Assembly: GCA_036351435.1 (NCBI GenBank)
Contig: JAZBPA010000007.1
Span: 1 to 32,498 of the forward strand
From: JAAUQA01 sp036351435
GTDB lineage: Bacteria > Pseudomonadota > Gammaproteobacteria > Competibacterales > Competibacteraceae
Reading direction: 5' to 3'
DNA length: 32,498 bases
Below, piece after piece: positions 1 to 8,006 of the stretch; the stretch's first letter is position 1, and each line of letters opens with the position of its first letter. The notes under the pieces were generated by a model that saw only the letters and a list, made by a program, of their open reading frames with translations, had not been told where the DNA came from and did no database searches. The translations under genes were made by a program, and so were the position numbers.

Positions 1-111
1 CTATAGCGAGTCGGTCCCACCCGATCCCTTCCCGAACTCAACGGTGAAACGGCTCCGCGCCTATGATAGTCTGGGGCTCTCCCCAGGCGAAAGTCGGTCA
101 CCGCCAAGCAC
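1..111 (+). rRNA. rrf: 5S ribosomal RNA, 5' end cut by the window edge
   Basis: The sequence aligns base for base with bacterial 5S rRNA from about E. coli position 11 onward. Visible landmarks are GGTCCCACC, the loop CCGAACTCA, GTGAAAC, GCGCC-TATGATAGT and the helix GGGG-CTCTCCCC, followed by a GCGAAAGT segment. The 3' strand CCGCCAAGC of helix I is present, but its 5' partner (expected GCTTGGCGG type) lies before base 1, so about 10 bases are missing. The 3' end near 110-111 is set by homology. No clear intrinsic terminator follows before rplU, which starts about 90 bases downstream. Confidence 0.9.
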
Positions 112-202
112 CTTATTTTGATAATCACGCATCCAATACACACACTACTACCTATTCCGTAGCCGGCTTAGCCATGTGTAATGGAGCGACGGAGATTGAG
201 TC

Positions 203-598
203 ATGTACGCTGTAATCAAGACCGGGGGTAAACAATACCGGGTAGCGGAAGGTCAAAAGCTACGCGTCGAAAAGCTTGATGCTCAGGAAGGAGCCTCCGT
301 AGAACTTGACCAAGTGCTGATGATTGCAAATGGCGAGCAGCTTACCTTAGGGACGCCCTATGTGGACAATGGTCGGGTTACGGCGGTAGTGAAAGCGCAT
401 GGCCGGAACCCTAAAGTCGAAATCGTCAAGTTCCGCCGCCGCAAGCATTACCGCAAACAAATGGGCCACCGGCAGCACTATACGGAATTACAGATTGCGC
501 AAATTTCAGGACCGGGTATTTCCGCAACTGCCATCCCGGAAACTGCTTCTGATGCGCAAGATGCAGCCGGCTCCTCCAGCGTTATGCTCGATAAATAA
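203..598 (+). CDS. rplU: 50S ribosomal protein L21
   Basis: L21 binds 23S rRNA in the large ribosomal subunit. The protein opens MYAVIKTGGKQYRV and carries the basic signature KFRRRKHYRKQMGHRQ, both diagnostic of L21. It is 131 residues against about 103 in E. coli. Homology ends near residue 105 (GISA), and the remaining roughly 26 residues are an Ala/Ser/Asp-rich, probably disordered tail. A purine-rich stretch (CGGAGATTGAG) precedes the ATG. rpmA follows after 12 bases, so the two are co-transcribed as in most bacteria. Confidence 0.97.
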   Translation: MYAVIKTGGKQYRVAEGQKLRVEKLDAQEGASVELDQVLMIANGEQLTLGTPYVDNGRVTAVVKAHGRNPKVEIVKFRRRKHYRKQMGHRQHYTELQIAQISGPGISATAIPETASDAQDAAGSSSVMLDK

Positions 599-610
599 GA
601 GGATTTATTC

Positions 611-868
611 ATGGCCCATAAGAAAGCAGGTGGTAGCAGCCGTAACGGTCGTGATTCGGAATCAAAACGATTAGGTGTTAAGCTGTTCGGTGACCAAATA
701 GCGTATGCCGGTAATATTTTGGTCCGGCAGCGTGGTACTCGTTTTCATCCCGGCACAAATGTTGGTTGCGGTAAGGACCACACCTTATTTGCAAAAGCCG
801 ATGGCAAAGTGACCTTCGAGATCAAAGGTCCTCAACGGCGCAAATACGTGAGTGTCTATCCGGACTAA
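611..868 (+). CDS. rpmA: 50S ribosomal protein L27
   Basis: L27 is a large-subunit protein whose N terminus reaches the peptidyl-transferase centre. The start MAHKKAGGSSRNGRDSES and the motif QRGTRFHPGTNVG are standard for the family, and the length of 85 residues matches E. coli. There is no Firmicutes-style N-terminal cleavage extension. The ribosome binding site AGAGGA overlaps the rplU stop region, implying coupled translation. A hairpin terminator follows 26 bases after the stop. Confidence 0.98.
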   Translation: MAHKKAGGSSRNGRDSESKRLGVKLFGDQIAYAGNILVRQRGTRFHPGTNVGCGKDHTLFAKADGKVTFEIKGPQRRKYVSVYPD

Positions 869-894
869 CCCCAACGCGATTGCTGACGAGCAAG

Positions 895-920
895 AAAAGC
901 CCCTATATGGGGCTTTTTTT
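895..920 (+). terminator. Rho-independent terminator after rpmA
   Basis: A perfect 9-bp stem AAAAGCCCC / GGGGCTTTT (895-903 with 909-917) closes a 5-base loop TATAT and runs into a tract of seven Ts. It lies between rpmA and obgE, only 22 bases before the obgE ATG. Transcription of obgE-proB therefore depends on readthrough or on a promoter not obvious here. Confidence 0.85.
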
Positions 921-942
921 CTGGCCCGGCTATGAGAATGCC

Positions 943-1974
943 ATGAAGTTTGTCGATGAAGTAGTCATTCAAGTAAAAGCCGGGGACGGAGGCAATGGTT
1001 GCGTCAGTTTTCGCCGTGAGAAATACATCCCTTTCGGTGGACCGGATGGGGGCGATGGCGGCGATGGCGGCAGCATCTATTTAGTTGCTGAGCCGGACTT
1101 GAACACCTTAGTGGATTATCGCTTTACCCGACATTTCCGCGCTAAACGTGGACAAAACGGCATGGGAAACAACCGCACCGGCAAAGGCGGCAACGATTCA
1201 TTGCTGAGAGTACCGGTTGGCACGGTAGTGATTGATGCAGATACCAATGAAACTATCGGTGATTTACTTGAGCCCGGTCAAAAGCTTTTGGTAGCCCAGG
1301 GTGGCATCCACGGTATTGGTAACGCCCGTTATAAAAGCAGTACTAACCGTGCGCCCCGCCAATCTAAACCCGGTACACCCGGAGAAGAAAGAAGTTTACG
1401 CTTGGAGCTCAGGCTAATCGCTGACGTGGGCCTGGTGGGGCTACCGAATGCGGGTAAATCGACCCTAATTCGCCAACTATCAGCTGCTAGACCTAAAGTG
1501 GCGGAGTACCCTTTCACGACATTACATCCCCACCTGGGCGTCGTGCAGGTTAGCTCCTTGCGCAGCTTTGTTATGGCGGATATTCCGGGACTGATTGCCG
1601 GTGCTGCCGAGGGTGCCGGGTTGGGTATTCGCTTCTTAAAACACTTATCGCGTACCGGTCTGTTGTTGCATATAGTCGATGTAGGACCCAGCAGTGACAG
1701 CGGTGATCCGGTGCATGATGTATTGTCGATTACTACGGAATTAGAGAAATACAGCCAAGAATTAGCGCATCGAGAACGTTGGCTGGTATTAAACAAACTG
1801 GATCTTATCCCACCTGAAGATCGAGAAGTACGTAAACAGGGCGTTTTGAACGAGTTAGATTGGCAGGGACCGGTATTTGCTGTTTCCGCAATCAGTGGTG
1901 AGGGTACACAGCCATTGACTCATGAGATCATGAAACACCTGGAAACATCACGCCAACGACCTATCCTTGCGTGA
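943..1974 (+). CDS. obgE: Obg-family GTPase (ObgE/CgtA)
   Basis: ObgE is a ribosome-associated GTPase involved in 50S maturation and stress and cell-cycle control. The ATG at 943 gives MKFVDEVVIQVKAGDGGNG, the canonical N terminus. The open frame extends back to 880, but that extension would translate through the terminator hairpin and is rejected. The glycine-rich Obg domain covers about residues 1-158. The G domain follows with GLPNAGKST (G1), DIPGLI (G3), NKLD (G4) and SAISGEG (G5). At 343 residues it lacks the C-terminal OCT domain of some relatives. Its stop overlaps a GTG in frame with proB. Confidence 0.96.
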   Translation: MKFVDEVVIQVKAGDGGNGCVSFRREKYIPFGGPDGGDGGDGGSIYLVAEPDLNTLVDYRFTRHFRAKRGQNGMGNNRTGKGGNDSLLRVPVGTVVIDADTNETIGDLLEPGQKLLVAQGGIHGIGNARYKSSTNRAPRQSKPGTPGEERSLRLELRLIADVGLVGLPNAGKSTLIRQLSAARPKVAEYPFTTLHPHLGVVQVSSLRSFVMADIPGLIAGAAEGAGLGIRFLKHLSRTGLLLHIVDVGPSSDSGDPVHDVLSITTELEKYSQELAHRERWLVLNKLDLIPPEDREVRKQGVLNELDWQGPVFAVSAISGEGTQPLTHEIMKHLETSRQRPILA

Positions 1975-1997
1975 CCAACAGATTAAATACAACCATC

Positions 1998-3125
1998 ATG
2001 TCTGATAAAGGAAGGCAAGAACTAGGGCGTTCTCGGCGCTGGGTAGTCAAGATCGGTAGCGCAATCATTACCGATGATGGGCGTGGCTTGGATGGTGCTG
2101 CCATCAGCACATGGGTAGCACAATTGGCTGCCCTGCACCATGAGGGCAAAGAATTGTTGCTGGTGTCTTCCGGGGCCGTCGCCGAGGGGGTACGGCGGTT
2201 GGGTTGGCGCAGTCGTCCCAGTGCATTGTATAAGTTGCAAGCTGCAGCTGCAGTCGGTCAAATGGGCTTGGCTCAAGCTTACGAATCGCAATTTCAACAT
2301 TACGGCATTCGCACTGCGCAGGTGTTATTAACCCACGAAGATGCCGCCGATCGCAACCGTTATCTGAATGCGCGCCGTACCTTAACGACTTTACTCAACT
2401 TAGGTGTAATCCCGGTTATCAACGAGAACGACACCGTTGCTTTCGAAGAGATTCGTTTCGGCGATAACGACACCTTAGGCGCTATGGTGGCCAATCTTGT
2501 AGAAGCGAATCTCTACGTCATTCTGACTGACCAACAAGGCATGTACGATAAGGATCCACGTCGGTTTCCGGATGCCCGCTTTTTGAGTGAAGTGCGCGCC
2601 GGTGATCCAGAACTGGAACAGATGGCTGGGGGGGCCAGCGTGTTAGGCCGAGGTGGTATGCTCACCAAAGTGCGGGCGGCCGCTAAAGCAGCCCGTTCAG
2701 GTACTTCTACGCTGATTGCTTGCGGACGCGAGCCTGATGCCTTGGGGCGGATTGCTCAGGGTGAGTCCATCGGCACCTTGCTTAGACCGAATCAAGGACC
2801 GGTAGCAGCCCGGAAACAGTGGTTGGCCGTACAACTTCAGGTGAGAGGACGATTGCACTTAGATGCCGGGGCTGTGCGCGTGTTGAAAACATTCGGGAGA
2901 AGTTTATTACCAGTTGGGGTAACCGCGATTGACGGACAGTTTTATCGCGGTGAGCTAGTCGCTTGCATCGGACCGGACGGCACTGAAGTAGGGCGGGGAC
3001 TGGTGAACTATGATGTTGCGGAGGCGGCTAAGATTATCGGCCAGCCCAGCGAACGCATCAATACGATCCTGGGTTATGTCGACGAGCCCGAGTTGATTCA
3101 TCGGGATAATCTCGTGGTATTTTAG
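1998..3125 (+). CDS. proB: Glutamate 5-kinase
   Basis: ProB phosphorylates L-glutamate in the first step of proline synthesis in the cytoplasm. The N-terminal amino-acid-kinase domain shows RWVVKIGSA, SSGAVAEG, NENDTVAFEEIRFGDND and TDQQGMYDKDPR. A PUA domain occupies roughly the last 90 residues (GRLHLDAGAVRVLK onward). The ATG at 1998 gives 375 residues, close to the family norm, with about 15 residues before the kinase core. A GTG at 1971 overlapping the obgE stop (GTGA) would add nine residues and cannot be excluded, since neither start has a strong Shine-Dalgarno. proA is not in the window. Confidence 0.94.
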   Translation: MSDKGRQELGRSRRWVVKIGSAIITDDGRGLDGAAISTWVAQLAALHHEGKELLLVSSGAVAEGVRRLGWRSRPSALYKLQAAAAVGQMGLAQAYESQFQHYGIRTAQVLLTHEDAADRNRYLNARRTLTTLLNLGVIPVINENDTVAFEEIRFGDNDTLGAMVANLVEANLYVILTDQQGMYDKDPRRFPDARFLSEVRAGDPELEQMAGGASVLGRGGMLTKVRAAAKAARSGTSTLIACGREPDALGRIAQGESIGTLLRPNQGPVAARKQWLAVQLQVRGRLHLDAGAVRVLKTFGRSLLPVGVTAIDGQFYRGELVACIGPDGTEVGRGLVNYDVAEAAKIIGQPSERINTILGYVDEPELIHRDNLVVF

Positions 3126-3156
3126 CTGGCCGGGACTTGTTGGCAGCTGATAAAAC

Positions 3157-3423
3157 CTAGCTCGGCAGATTGCGAATACGCTGATTTAAACGACTCTTAT
3201 GTCGGGCAGCTTTGTTGGCGTGGATGATACCTTTGCTGGCCGTGCGGTCAATCACGGAGACGGCTTCTTGATAGGCAGTCTGAGCTTCAGGTTTGTTGCC
3301 GGCTTGGATGGCTTTCAGCACTTTCTTGATGTAGGTCCGCATTTTAGAGCGCATACTAGTGTTGTGCTGGCGATGTTTTTCAGCTTGAATAATCCGCTTT
3401 TTGGCTTGTGCAGAATTCGCCAA
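3157..3423 (-). CDS. rpsT: 30S ribosomal protein S20, UUG start
   Basis: S20 is a primary 16S rRNA-binding protein of the small subunit. The product (M)ANSAQAKKRIIQAEKHRQHN with TYIKKVLKAIQAG and KGIIHANKAARHKSRLN matches S20 throughout. It has 88 residues against 87 in E. coli. The start is TTG at 3421-3423: AGGAG (3432-3436, complement strand) sits 8 bases upstream, and the family begins at exactly this residue. A further upstream frame opening at 3465 has no support. E. coli rpsT also uses UUG, where the weak start is tied to autogenous control. It converges with proB. Confidence 0.96.
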   Translation of the reverse strand: MANSAQAKKRIIQAEKHRQHNTSMRSKMRTYIKKVLKAIQAGNKPEAQTAYQEAVSVIDRTASKGIIHANKAARHKSRLNQRIRNLPS

Positions 3424-3492
3424 GGTGTTATCTCCTACGTTCTCTTTGAAAAATAACGCCGTCATTTCACGGCTTCAGTTAAATGGCTGATT

Positions 3493-3521
3493 AGTATCGA
3501 CAGCCTGATGGCGAAAGTCAA
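3493..3521 (-). promoter_or_regulatory. Sigma70-type promoter for rpsT
   Basis: On the complement strand, TTGACT (3516-3521) and GATACT (3493-3498) are separated by exactly 17 bases. They match the -35 and -10 consensus at 5 of 6 and 4 of 6 positions. Transcription would start near 3485, leaving a leader of about 60 bases before the UUG start codon of rpsT. No other gene on this strand could use it. Confidence 0.65.
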
Positions 3522-3665
3522 GTTCGATTCTAACAGTCCAGGCGCCGAATCATCTGCATGATGGGCCATTCTTGTGATGGATGTTAGGTGTTCTATTCAG
3601 ATTAGAATACTCCTGATTCCATCATGTCATGGGCCGTATGCCCCTCATTTTCGAGTTCACACGTT

Positions 3666-5075
3666 ATGTTACCTGTTATCGCCTTGTTGGGTAGGCCCAA
3701 CGTTGGGAAGTCCACTTTGTTTAATTGTCTGACGCGTACCAGGGATGCTTTGGTGGCTGATATGCCCGGTCTAACCCGCGATAGGCAATATGGTTTCGGC
3801 AAAGTTGGCCCCCGCCCCTATTTAGTCGTGGATACTGGCGGTTTGGGCATGGACACCGACAGCCTGGCTGGGCTTGTTACTCAGCAAGCGCAACAAGCTG
3901 CCCGAGAAGCCGACCTGTTACTGCTGCTGGTGGATGGACGGGAAGGGCTATCCAGTGCCGATGAACACATTACCCAAACCCTGCGTCGCTTGGGTAAACC
4001 GTTGTATGTGGTTGTCAATAAAGCCGAGCGCTTGGACGCGTTGGCCGTGAGTTCCGAGTTTCACAATTTAGGGCTCGGTGAACCATACACGATCTCTGCA
4101 GCCCATCGTCAGGGACTTAACGAGTTGATGGATTCAATCCTAGCGCAACTTCCCAGCGCTGAGGAGGAGCCTGTTATTGAGCAGGCAGAAGGCATTCGGT
4201 TAGCGGTAGTTGGACGACCCAACGTTGGTAAATCCACGTTAATCAATCGTCTACTGGGCGAGGAACGGGTCGTGACCTCCGACGTGCCGGGCACCACTCG
4301 TGACAGCATCGAAATTCCGTTCGCTAAAGACGACCAAGTGTATACCTTAATTGATACCGCCGGCGTGCGACGGCGCAGTCGGGTACAGGAGACAGTGGAG
4401 AAATTCAGTGTCATCAAAACCCTGCAATCAATTGAACAGGCGCATGTGATCGTCATGATGCTTGATGCCCACCAAGGCATCGTCGATCAGGATGCAACCT
4501 TACTGGGCCTAGCCCTGGATAGCGGGCGGGCACTCGTGGTGGCAGTCAACAAATGGGATCATCTGGATGCCGAGACACGGCGTAAGGTAAAGGATGGATT
4601 AGAACGCAAATTATCCTTTCTTGAATTCGCTGAAATTCATTTTATCTCCGCCTTGCACGGTTCCGGCATCATGGATGTACTGACTTCCGTAGAAACCGCT
4701 TACTCAGCGGCCACCTGTAAATTGTCCACACCGGAATTAACCCGAATTCTTGAACAGATGGTCACCAACCACCAACCACCCCTAGTAAAAGGACATCGAA
4801 TTAAACTGCGTTATGCCCACCAGGGCGGACAAAGCCCGCCTGTCATTGTGATTCATGGCAATCGTGTCGAACATGTCCCGGAATCATATCGCCGGTATTT
4901 AGCCAATAGTTTTCGTAAGACTTTAAATTTATGGGGCACACCGGTGCGGATCGAATTGCGTGGCGGTGACAATCCCTACGAACCAAAAAAACCGTATCGC
5001 CCCCAGAATCACCGCCCGGTGAAGTCCAACGTCAGGAAAAAAACTGCCAGTGGGTCGAACAGCCGGAAACGGTGA
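3666..5075 (+). CDS. der: Ribosome biogenesis GTPase Der (EngA), tandem G domains
   Basis: Der is an essential double-GTPase acting in 50S subunit assembly. The ATG at 3666 gives MLPVIALLGRPNVGKST. An upstream in-frame start at 3624 adds 14 unrelated residues and is not favoured. The first G domain has GRPNVGKST and DTGGL. The second, from about residue 178, has GRPNVGKST, DTAGVRRR and NKWD. A KH-like C-terminal domain ends with YRRYLANSFRK, WGTPVRIELRG and a basic tail, 469 residues in all. The G4 motif of the first domain reads NKAE instead of NKxD. A decayed copy of the 3' end of this gene lies at 7872-8006. Confidence 0.96.
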   Translation: MLPVIALLGRPNVGKSTLFNCLTRTRDALVADMPGLTRDRQYGFGKVGPRPYLVVDTGGLGMDTDSLAGLVTQQAQQAAREADLLLLLVDGREGLSSADEHITQTLRRLGKPLYVVVNKAERLDALAVSSEFHNLGLGEPYTISAAHRQGLNELMDSILAQLPSAEEEPVIEQAEGIRLAVVGRPNVGKSTLINRLLGEERVVTSDVPGTTRDSIEIPFAKDDQVYTLIDTAGVRRRSRVQETVEKFSVIKTLQSIEQAHVIVMMLDAHQGIVDQDATLLGLALDSGRALVVAVNKWDHLDAETRRKVKDGLERKLSFLEFAEIHFISALHGSGIMDVLTSVETAYSAATCKLSTPELTRILEQMVTNHQPPLVKGHRIKLRYAHQGGQSPPVIVIHGNRVEHVPESYRRYLANSFRKTLNLWGTPVRIELRGGDNPYEPKKPYRPQNHRPVKSNVRKKTASGSNSRKR

Positions 5076-7870
5076 TTAGGACAGAGACCCTCGCTGCATC
5101 ACTGCGATTATATGGATTTTTCGTTGGGTAGTTGCTGTCCCATTACCTGCGCAAAGACCATGAACTGGCATTAGTGGAACACTCATCTCAGGGTCACAAT
5201 ATGACCGCAGGCTTTCAAGTGGGGCAATTAATTATGTGCTGTTATGCATCTATTTTTCGGCTTTTAGCCGGTATTCGATACACGCTAATCCTCGTTCTAT
5301 TGTTAGGAATCCATAGTCATTCTCTCGCCCAAGCGATTTTAGAGTCTCCGACACAAGGCTCATTCGAGAGCGGGATCAGTTTGATTCGGGGATGGGTTTG
5401 CGACGCGAATCAGGTCGAAGTCAGTATCGACGGCGAACCCCCACGTCAGACTGCCTACGGTACCAAACGCGGCGATACCATTGAGATTTGTGGCGACGAC
5501 GACAATGGGTTCGGATTCACCTTCAATTGGAATGCGGTCGGCGACGGTATCCATAATATCCGGGCTTTGGCGGATGGCGTTGAATTCGCCAACGTCAATT
5601 TTGTGGTTACGACCCTGGGAGTCAATTTCCTGGAAGGGGCTAACGGCGAATTCACCTTACCCGATTTTCCCAACCCGGGTAGCTCGCCGATGGTACGCTG
5701 GTCACAAGCTCAGCAAAATTTTGTGCTGACTAACGCTATCACCGTGCCCGATATTCCCAATCCTCCGAGTAATCCCCGTGCATTCCTGGAGTCACCGACT
5801 CAGGGTTCCTCAGAAAGTGGGATTGGACTAATTCGTGGCTGGGTTTGTGAAGCTAGCATCGTCGAAGTGGTTATTGATGGTGGCGCATTGCGACAAACTG
5901 CCTACGGCACTAAGCGTGGCGATACGATTGGCGTGTGCGGCGATGACGACAACGGTTTTGGTTTCACCTTTAACTGGAATGCGATCGGTGACGGTGCCCA
6001 TAACCTTAGAGCACTGGCCGACGGGGTGGAATTTGCCAATGTAAACTTTGCGGTGACTACGCTCGGCGTGGATTTCCTGGAAGGCGCCGGTGGGCAGTTC
6101 CCATTATCCGACTTCCCGAGAAATGGCAACACCACCACAGTGGGTTGGTCAGAACCGAGTCAGAACTTCAATATCGTTAGCAGCACAGCTACTGGGGTCA
6201 AAATCGCAACCGCTGCTGCCGTGACCGATCCGAATAACCCTTTAATTGCTGCCATGCTGGGTGCCAATGGCTCGAACAGCTTGGGTGTACAAGTCCTCAA
6301 GAGTCCGGACAGCCAATCGACTCAACTAGCCACAAGCCCGGACGGCCTACCGACTAAACTAACTGCCGTGACTTGGGCAGATTCGAATCAGAATCTGTTT
6401 GCGAATCTGCTGTTGGCCGATAATGGTTTGCCAGCCAGCTATCAGGACTCGCTCGGCATTGAGGCGCAGTTCAGCAACTTCACCCAAACCACCTATCAGA
6501 TCAGCCTTGTCGACGCCCAAGGCACGGTAGTACTCGGCCCACTGACTATCCCCGTCGATTTCGGATTATTGGTGCCCTTACAGCAGCTCGCAGCCACTCT
6601 ACAGAATCCCATTCAAAGCAGCTTGATCAATGCCCGGCAACAACAGCAAAGGCATGTGGCTGCCGCTGCTCGCGGACCTTTTTCACTTAACGCCTTTGCG
6701 CTTGATGCCCTATGGGCAGGAGGTGTCGCTGCTGGCGGCATGCTTTGCTCATTAGAAGCCGCATTAGAGAGCATACCGAGCGTACCGAACATCGATTTGA
6801 TTGCCACAGTCGGTTGCGAATCACCGTTGATTGCAGGATTCATTGAATTGGCTGGTGCGAGCAGCGGTTCCGATCCCATCGTGCAAAGCGCCTTGAAATT
6901 CAGCGAGGATGTGTCCGAGGCGCCTTGCGATCCTAACATTGATGGTGGGGCTGGTTGTTTAACTACTGCTGCCGAAGAGTTACAAGAACGCGAACCGCTC
7001 ACTGGAACTGAAACGCCGATGATCCCGACCAATGTTAACGCCAGTGACGGCACGTTCCCGGACCAGATTAACGTCACCTGGAGCGTCGTCACTGACGCCA
7101 CTTTCTATGAGGTGTACCGTTCCAACTCGTCCGGCGACACCGGAGCATTGCGGGGTACGGTAAACAGTACCCGTTTTGAGGACACCTCAGTAACTCCGGG
7201 GATCATCTATTGGTATCGAGTCAAAGCTTGCAATAGCGCCGGTTGCAGCGGATTTAGTTCCGCCGATAACGGGTTCGCTGTGTTAGAGGTCCCGAACCCA
7301 GCTTTACCACCACTGGCTCCCGAAGGAGTTTCCGCCTCAGATGGAACCGATGATCTGGTTATTATTACTTGGGATGCGGTCAGTGACGCTACTTTCTACG
7401 AAGTGTTTCGTTCCGATGCCGCCGATACTACCGGTTTTCTCCTCGGTTCGCCCTCAGGCACCAGTTTCAACGACACGTCCGTAATACTGGGTCGGACTTA
7501 CTGGTACCGGGTAAGAGCCTGTAATGATGCAGGTTGTAGTGAATTCGGCGGTCCTAACTCGGGGTTTAGTGATGGTGTGGGTATTTTACCGGTCTTAAAC
7601 CCACCTACTGGAGTAACAGCCAGTGATGGGACTTTCAGCGATCGGGTCAATATCACTTGGGATGCCGTTGACTTAGCCGTCTTTTACGAGGTGTTTCGCT
7701 CTGATAGCGCGGGTACTGAAGGTGTTCTCATTGGAGTACCCTCAGGCACCAGTTACAACGACACCTCCGCATCGCCGGGCTCGACACATTGGTATCGAGT
7801 CAGGAGCTGTGTCGTTACAGGTTGTGGTGACTTCAGCGAACCAGATTCCGGTTTTCGCAGCGGGATGTAA
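4902..7870 (+). repeat. Tandem duplication, unit 1 (der tail + linker + secreted protein gene)
   Basis: This unit starts inside the last 60 codons of der and runs through the first secreted protein gene. The following stretch (7872 to about 10440) repeats the same order with clear nucleotide similarity. Shared landmarks are the der-tail segment AAACCGTATCGCCC, the linker GTAGTTG(C/T)T(G/A)TCCCATTA, the ribosome binding site and start (GGGG...AATTATG), and the whole coding region. Boundaries are approximate because they come from reading the alignment by eye. Confidence 0.8.
5234..7870 (+). CDS. Secreted multidomain protein with two GWVC repeats and three fibronectin type III domains (paralogue 1)
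   Basis: The function is not recognised; this is an exported, probably extracellular protein of 878 residues. Residues 1-34 form a signal peptide with a likely cleavage after SLAQA. Two repeats of about 150 residues follow (about 35-182 and 183-316). Each carries LESPTQGS, GWVC, YGTKRGDT, CGDDDNGFGFTFNWN and RALADGVEFANVNF, with paired cysteines suggesting disulfides. A central region (about 317-597) has no recognised motif. Three fibronectin type III domains close the protein (about 598-690, 695-790, 791-878), each with a CxxxxC pair in the last strand. The ATG at 5234 is chosen over upstream TTG 5132 and ATG 5201. It is the only start conserved in the paralogue, with GGGG about 10 bases upstream and the signal peptide beginning there. 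Adhesion or matrix binding is plausible but inferred. Confidence 0.85.
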   Translation: MCCYASIFRLLAGIRYTLILVLLLGIHSHSLAQAILESPTQGSFESGISLIRGWVCDANQVEVSIDGEPPRQTAYGTKRGDTIEICGDDDNGFGFTFNWNAVGDGIHNIRALADGVEFANVNFVVTTLGVNFLEGANGEFTLPDFPNPGSSPMVRWSQAQQNFVLTNAITVPDIPNPPSNPRAFLESPTQGSSESGIGLIRGWVCEASIVEVVIDGGALRQTAYGTKRGDTIGVCGDDDNGFGFTFNWNAIGDGAHNLRALADGVEFANVNFAVTTLGVDFLEGAGGQFPLSDFPRNGNTTTVGWSEPSQNFNIVSSTATGVKIATAAAVTDPNNPLIAAMLGANGSNSLGVQVLKSPDSQSTQLATSPDGLPTKLTAVTWADSNQNLFANLLLADNGLPASYQDSLGIEAQFSNFTQTTYQISLVDAQGTVVLGPLTIPVDFGLLVPLQQLAATLQNPIQSSLINARQQQQRHVAAAARGPFSLNAFALDALWAGGVAAGGMLCSLEAALESIPSVPNIDLIATVGCESPLIAGFIELAGASSGSDPIVQSALKFSEDVSEAPCDPNIDGGAGCLTTAAEELQEREPLTGTETPMIPTNVNASDGTFPDQINVTWSVVTDATFYEVYRSNSSGDTGALRGTVNSTRFEDTSVTPGIIYWYRVKACNSAGCSGFSSADNGFAVLEVPNPALPPLAPEGVSASDGTDDLVIITWDAVSDATFYEVFRSDAADTTGFLLGSPSGTSFNDTSVILGRTYWYRVRACNDAGCSEFGGPNSGFSDGVGILPVLNPPTGVTASDGTFSDRVNITWDAVDLAVFYEVFRSDSAGTEGVLIGVPSGTSYNDTSASPGSTHWYRVRSCVVTGCGDFSEPDSGFRSGM

Positions 7871-7871
7871 G

Positions 7872-8006
7872 CCAGATCTCACCGGTAAATCCATCCACAG
7901 TTAATGGAGCACACTAGCACATATCGAGTTGCGCAGCGGTTACACGCACCAAGAACCACACAAACCGTATCGCCCTCAAAACTATGGCCCGCGCTTTGCG
8001 GCCCAA
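7872..8006 (+). pseudogene. Decayed duplicate of the 3' end of der
   Basis: Read in the frame of TGG at 7905, this segment gives W-S-T-L-A-H-IELRSG, then QEPHKPYRPQNYGPR. The end of Der reads WGTPVRIELRGG, then YEPKKPYRPQNHRP. Further upstream K-S-I-H aligns with der K-T-L-N, interrupted by a TAA at 7902. There is no G domain and no usable start, so it is a fragment carried along by the tandem duplication. It begins two bases after the stop of paralogue 1. Confidence 0.8.

Noticed and set aside
880..942. Upstream extension of obgE starting at 880
   Set aside because: It would translate the terminator hairpin and adds residues with no homology; the Obg family starts at MKFVDE.
5132..5233. Longer N terminus for paralogue 1 from TTG 5132
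   Set aside because: The region aligns with the non-coding linker of the second unit, lacks a ribosome binding site, and would bury the signal peptide.
6613..7101. 162-codon minus-strand frame inside paralogue 1 (and its counterpart at 9490-9969)
   Set aside because: It is the antisense shadow of a conserved coding region. Its presence in both paralogues follows from the duplication, and it has no start signals or recognisable protein.
7027..7870. Regular repeats considered as a CRISPR or minisatellite array
   Set aside because: They are protein-level fibronectin type III repeats about 290 bases long, diverged at DNA level and in one reading frame.
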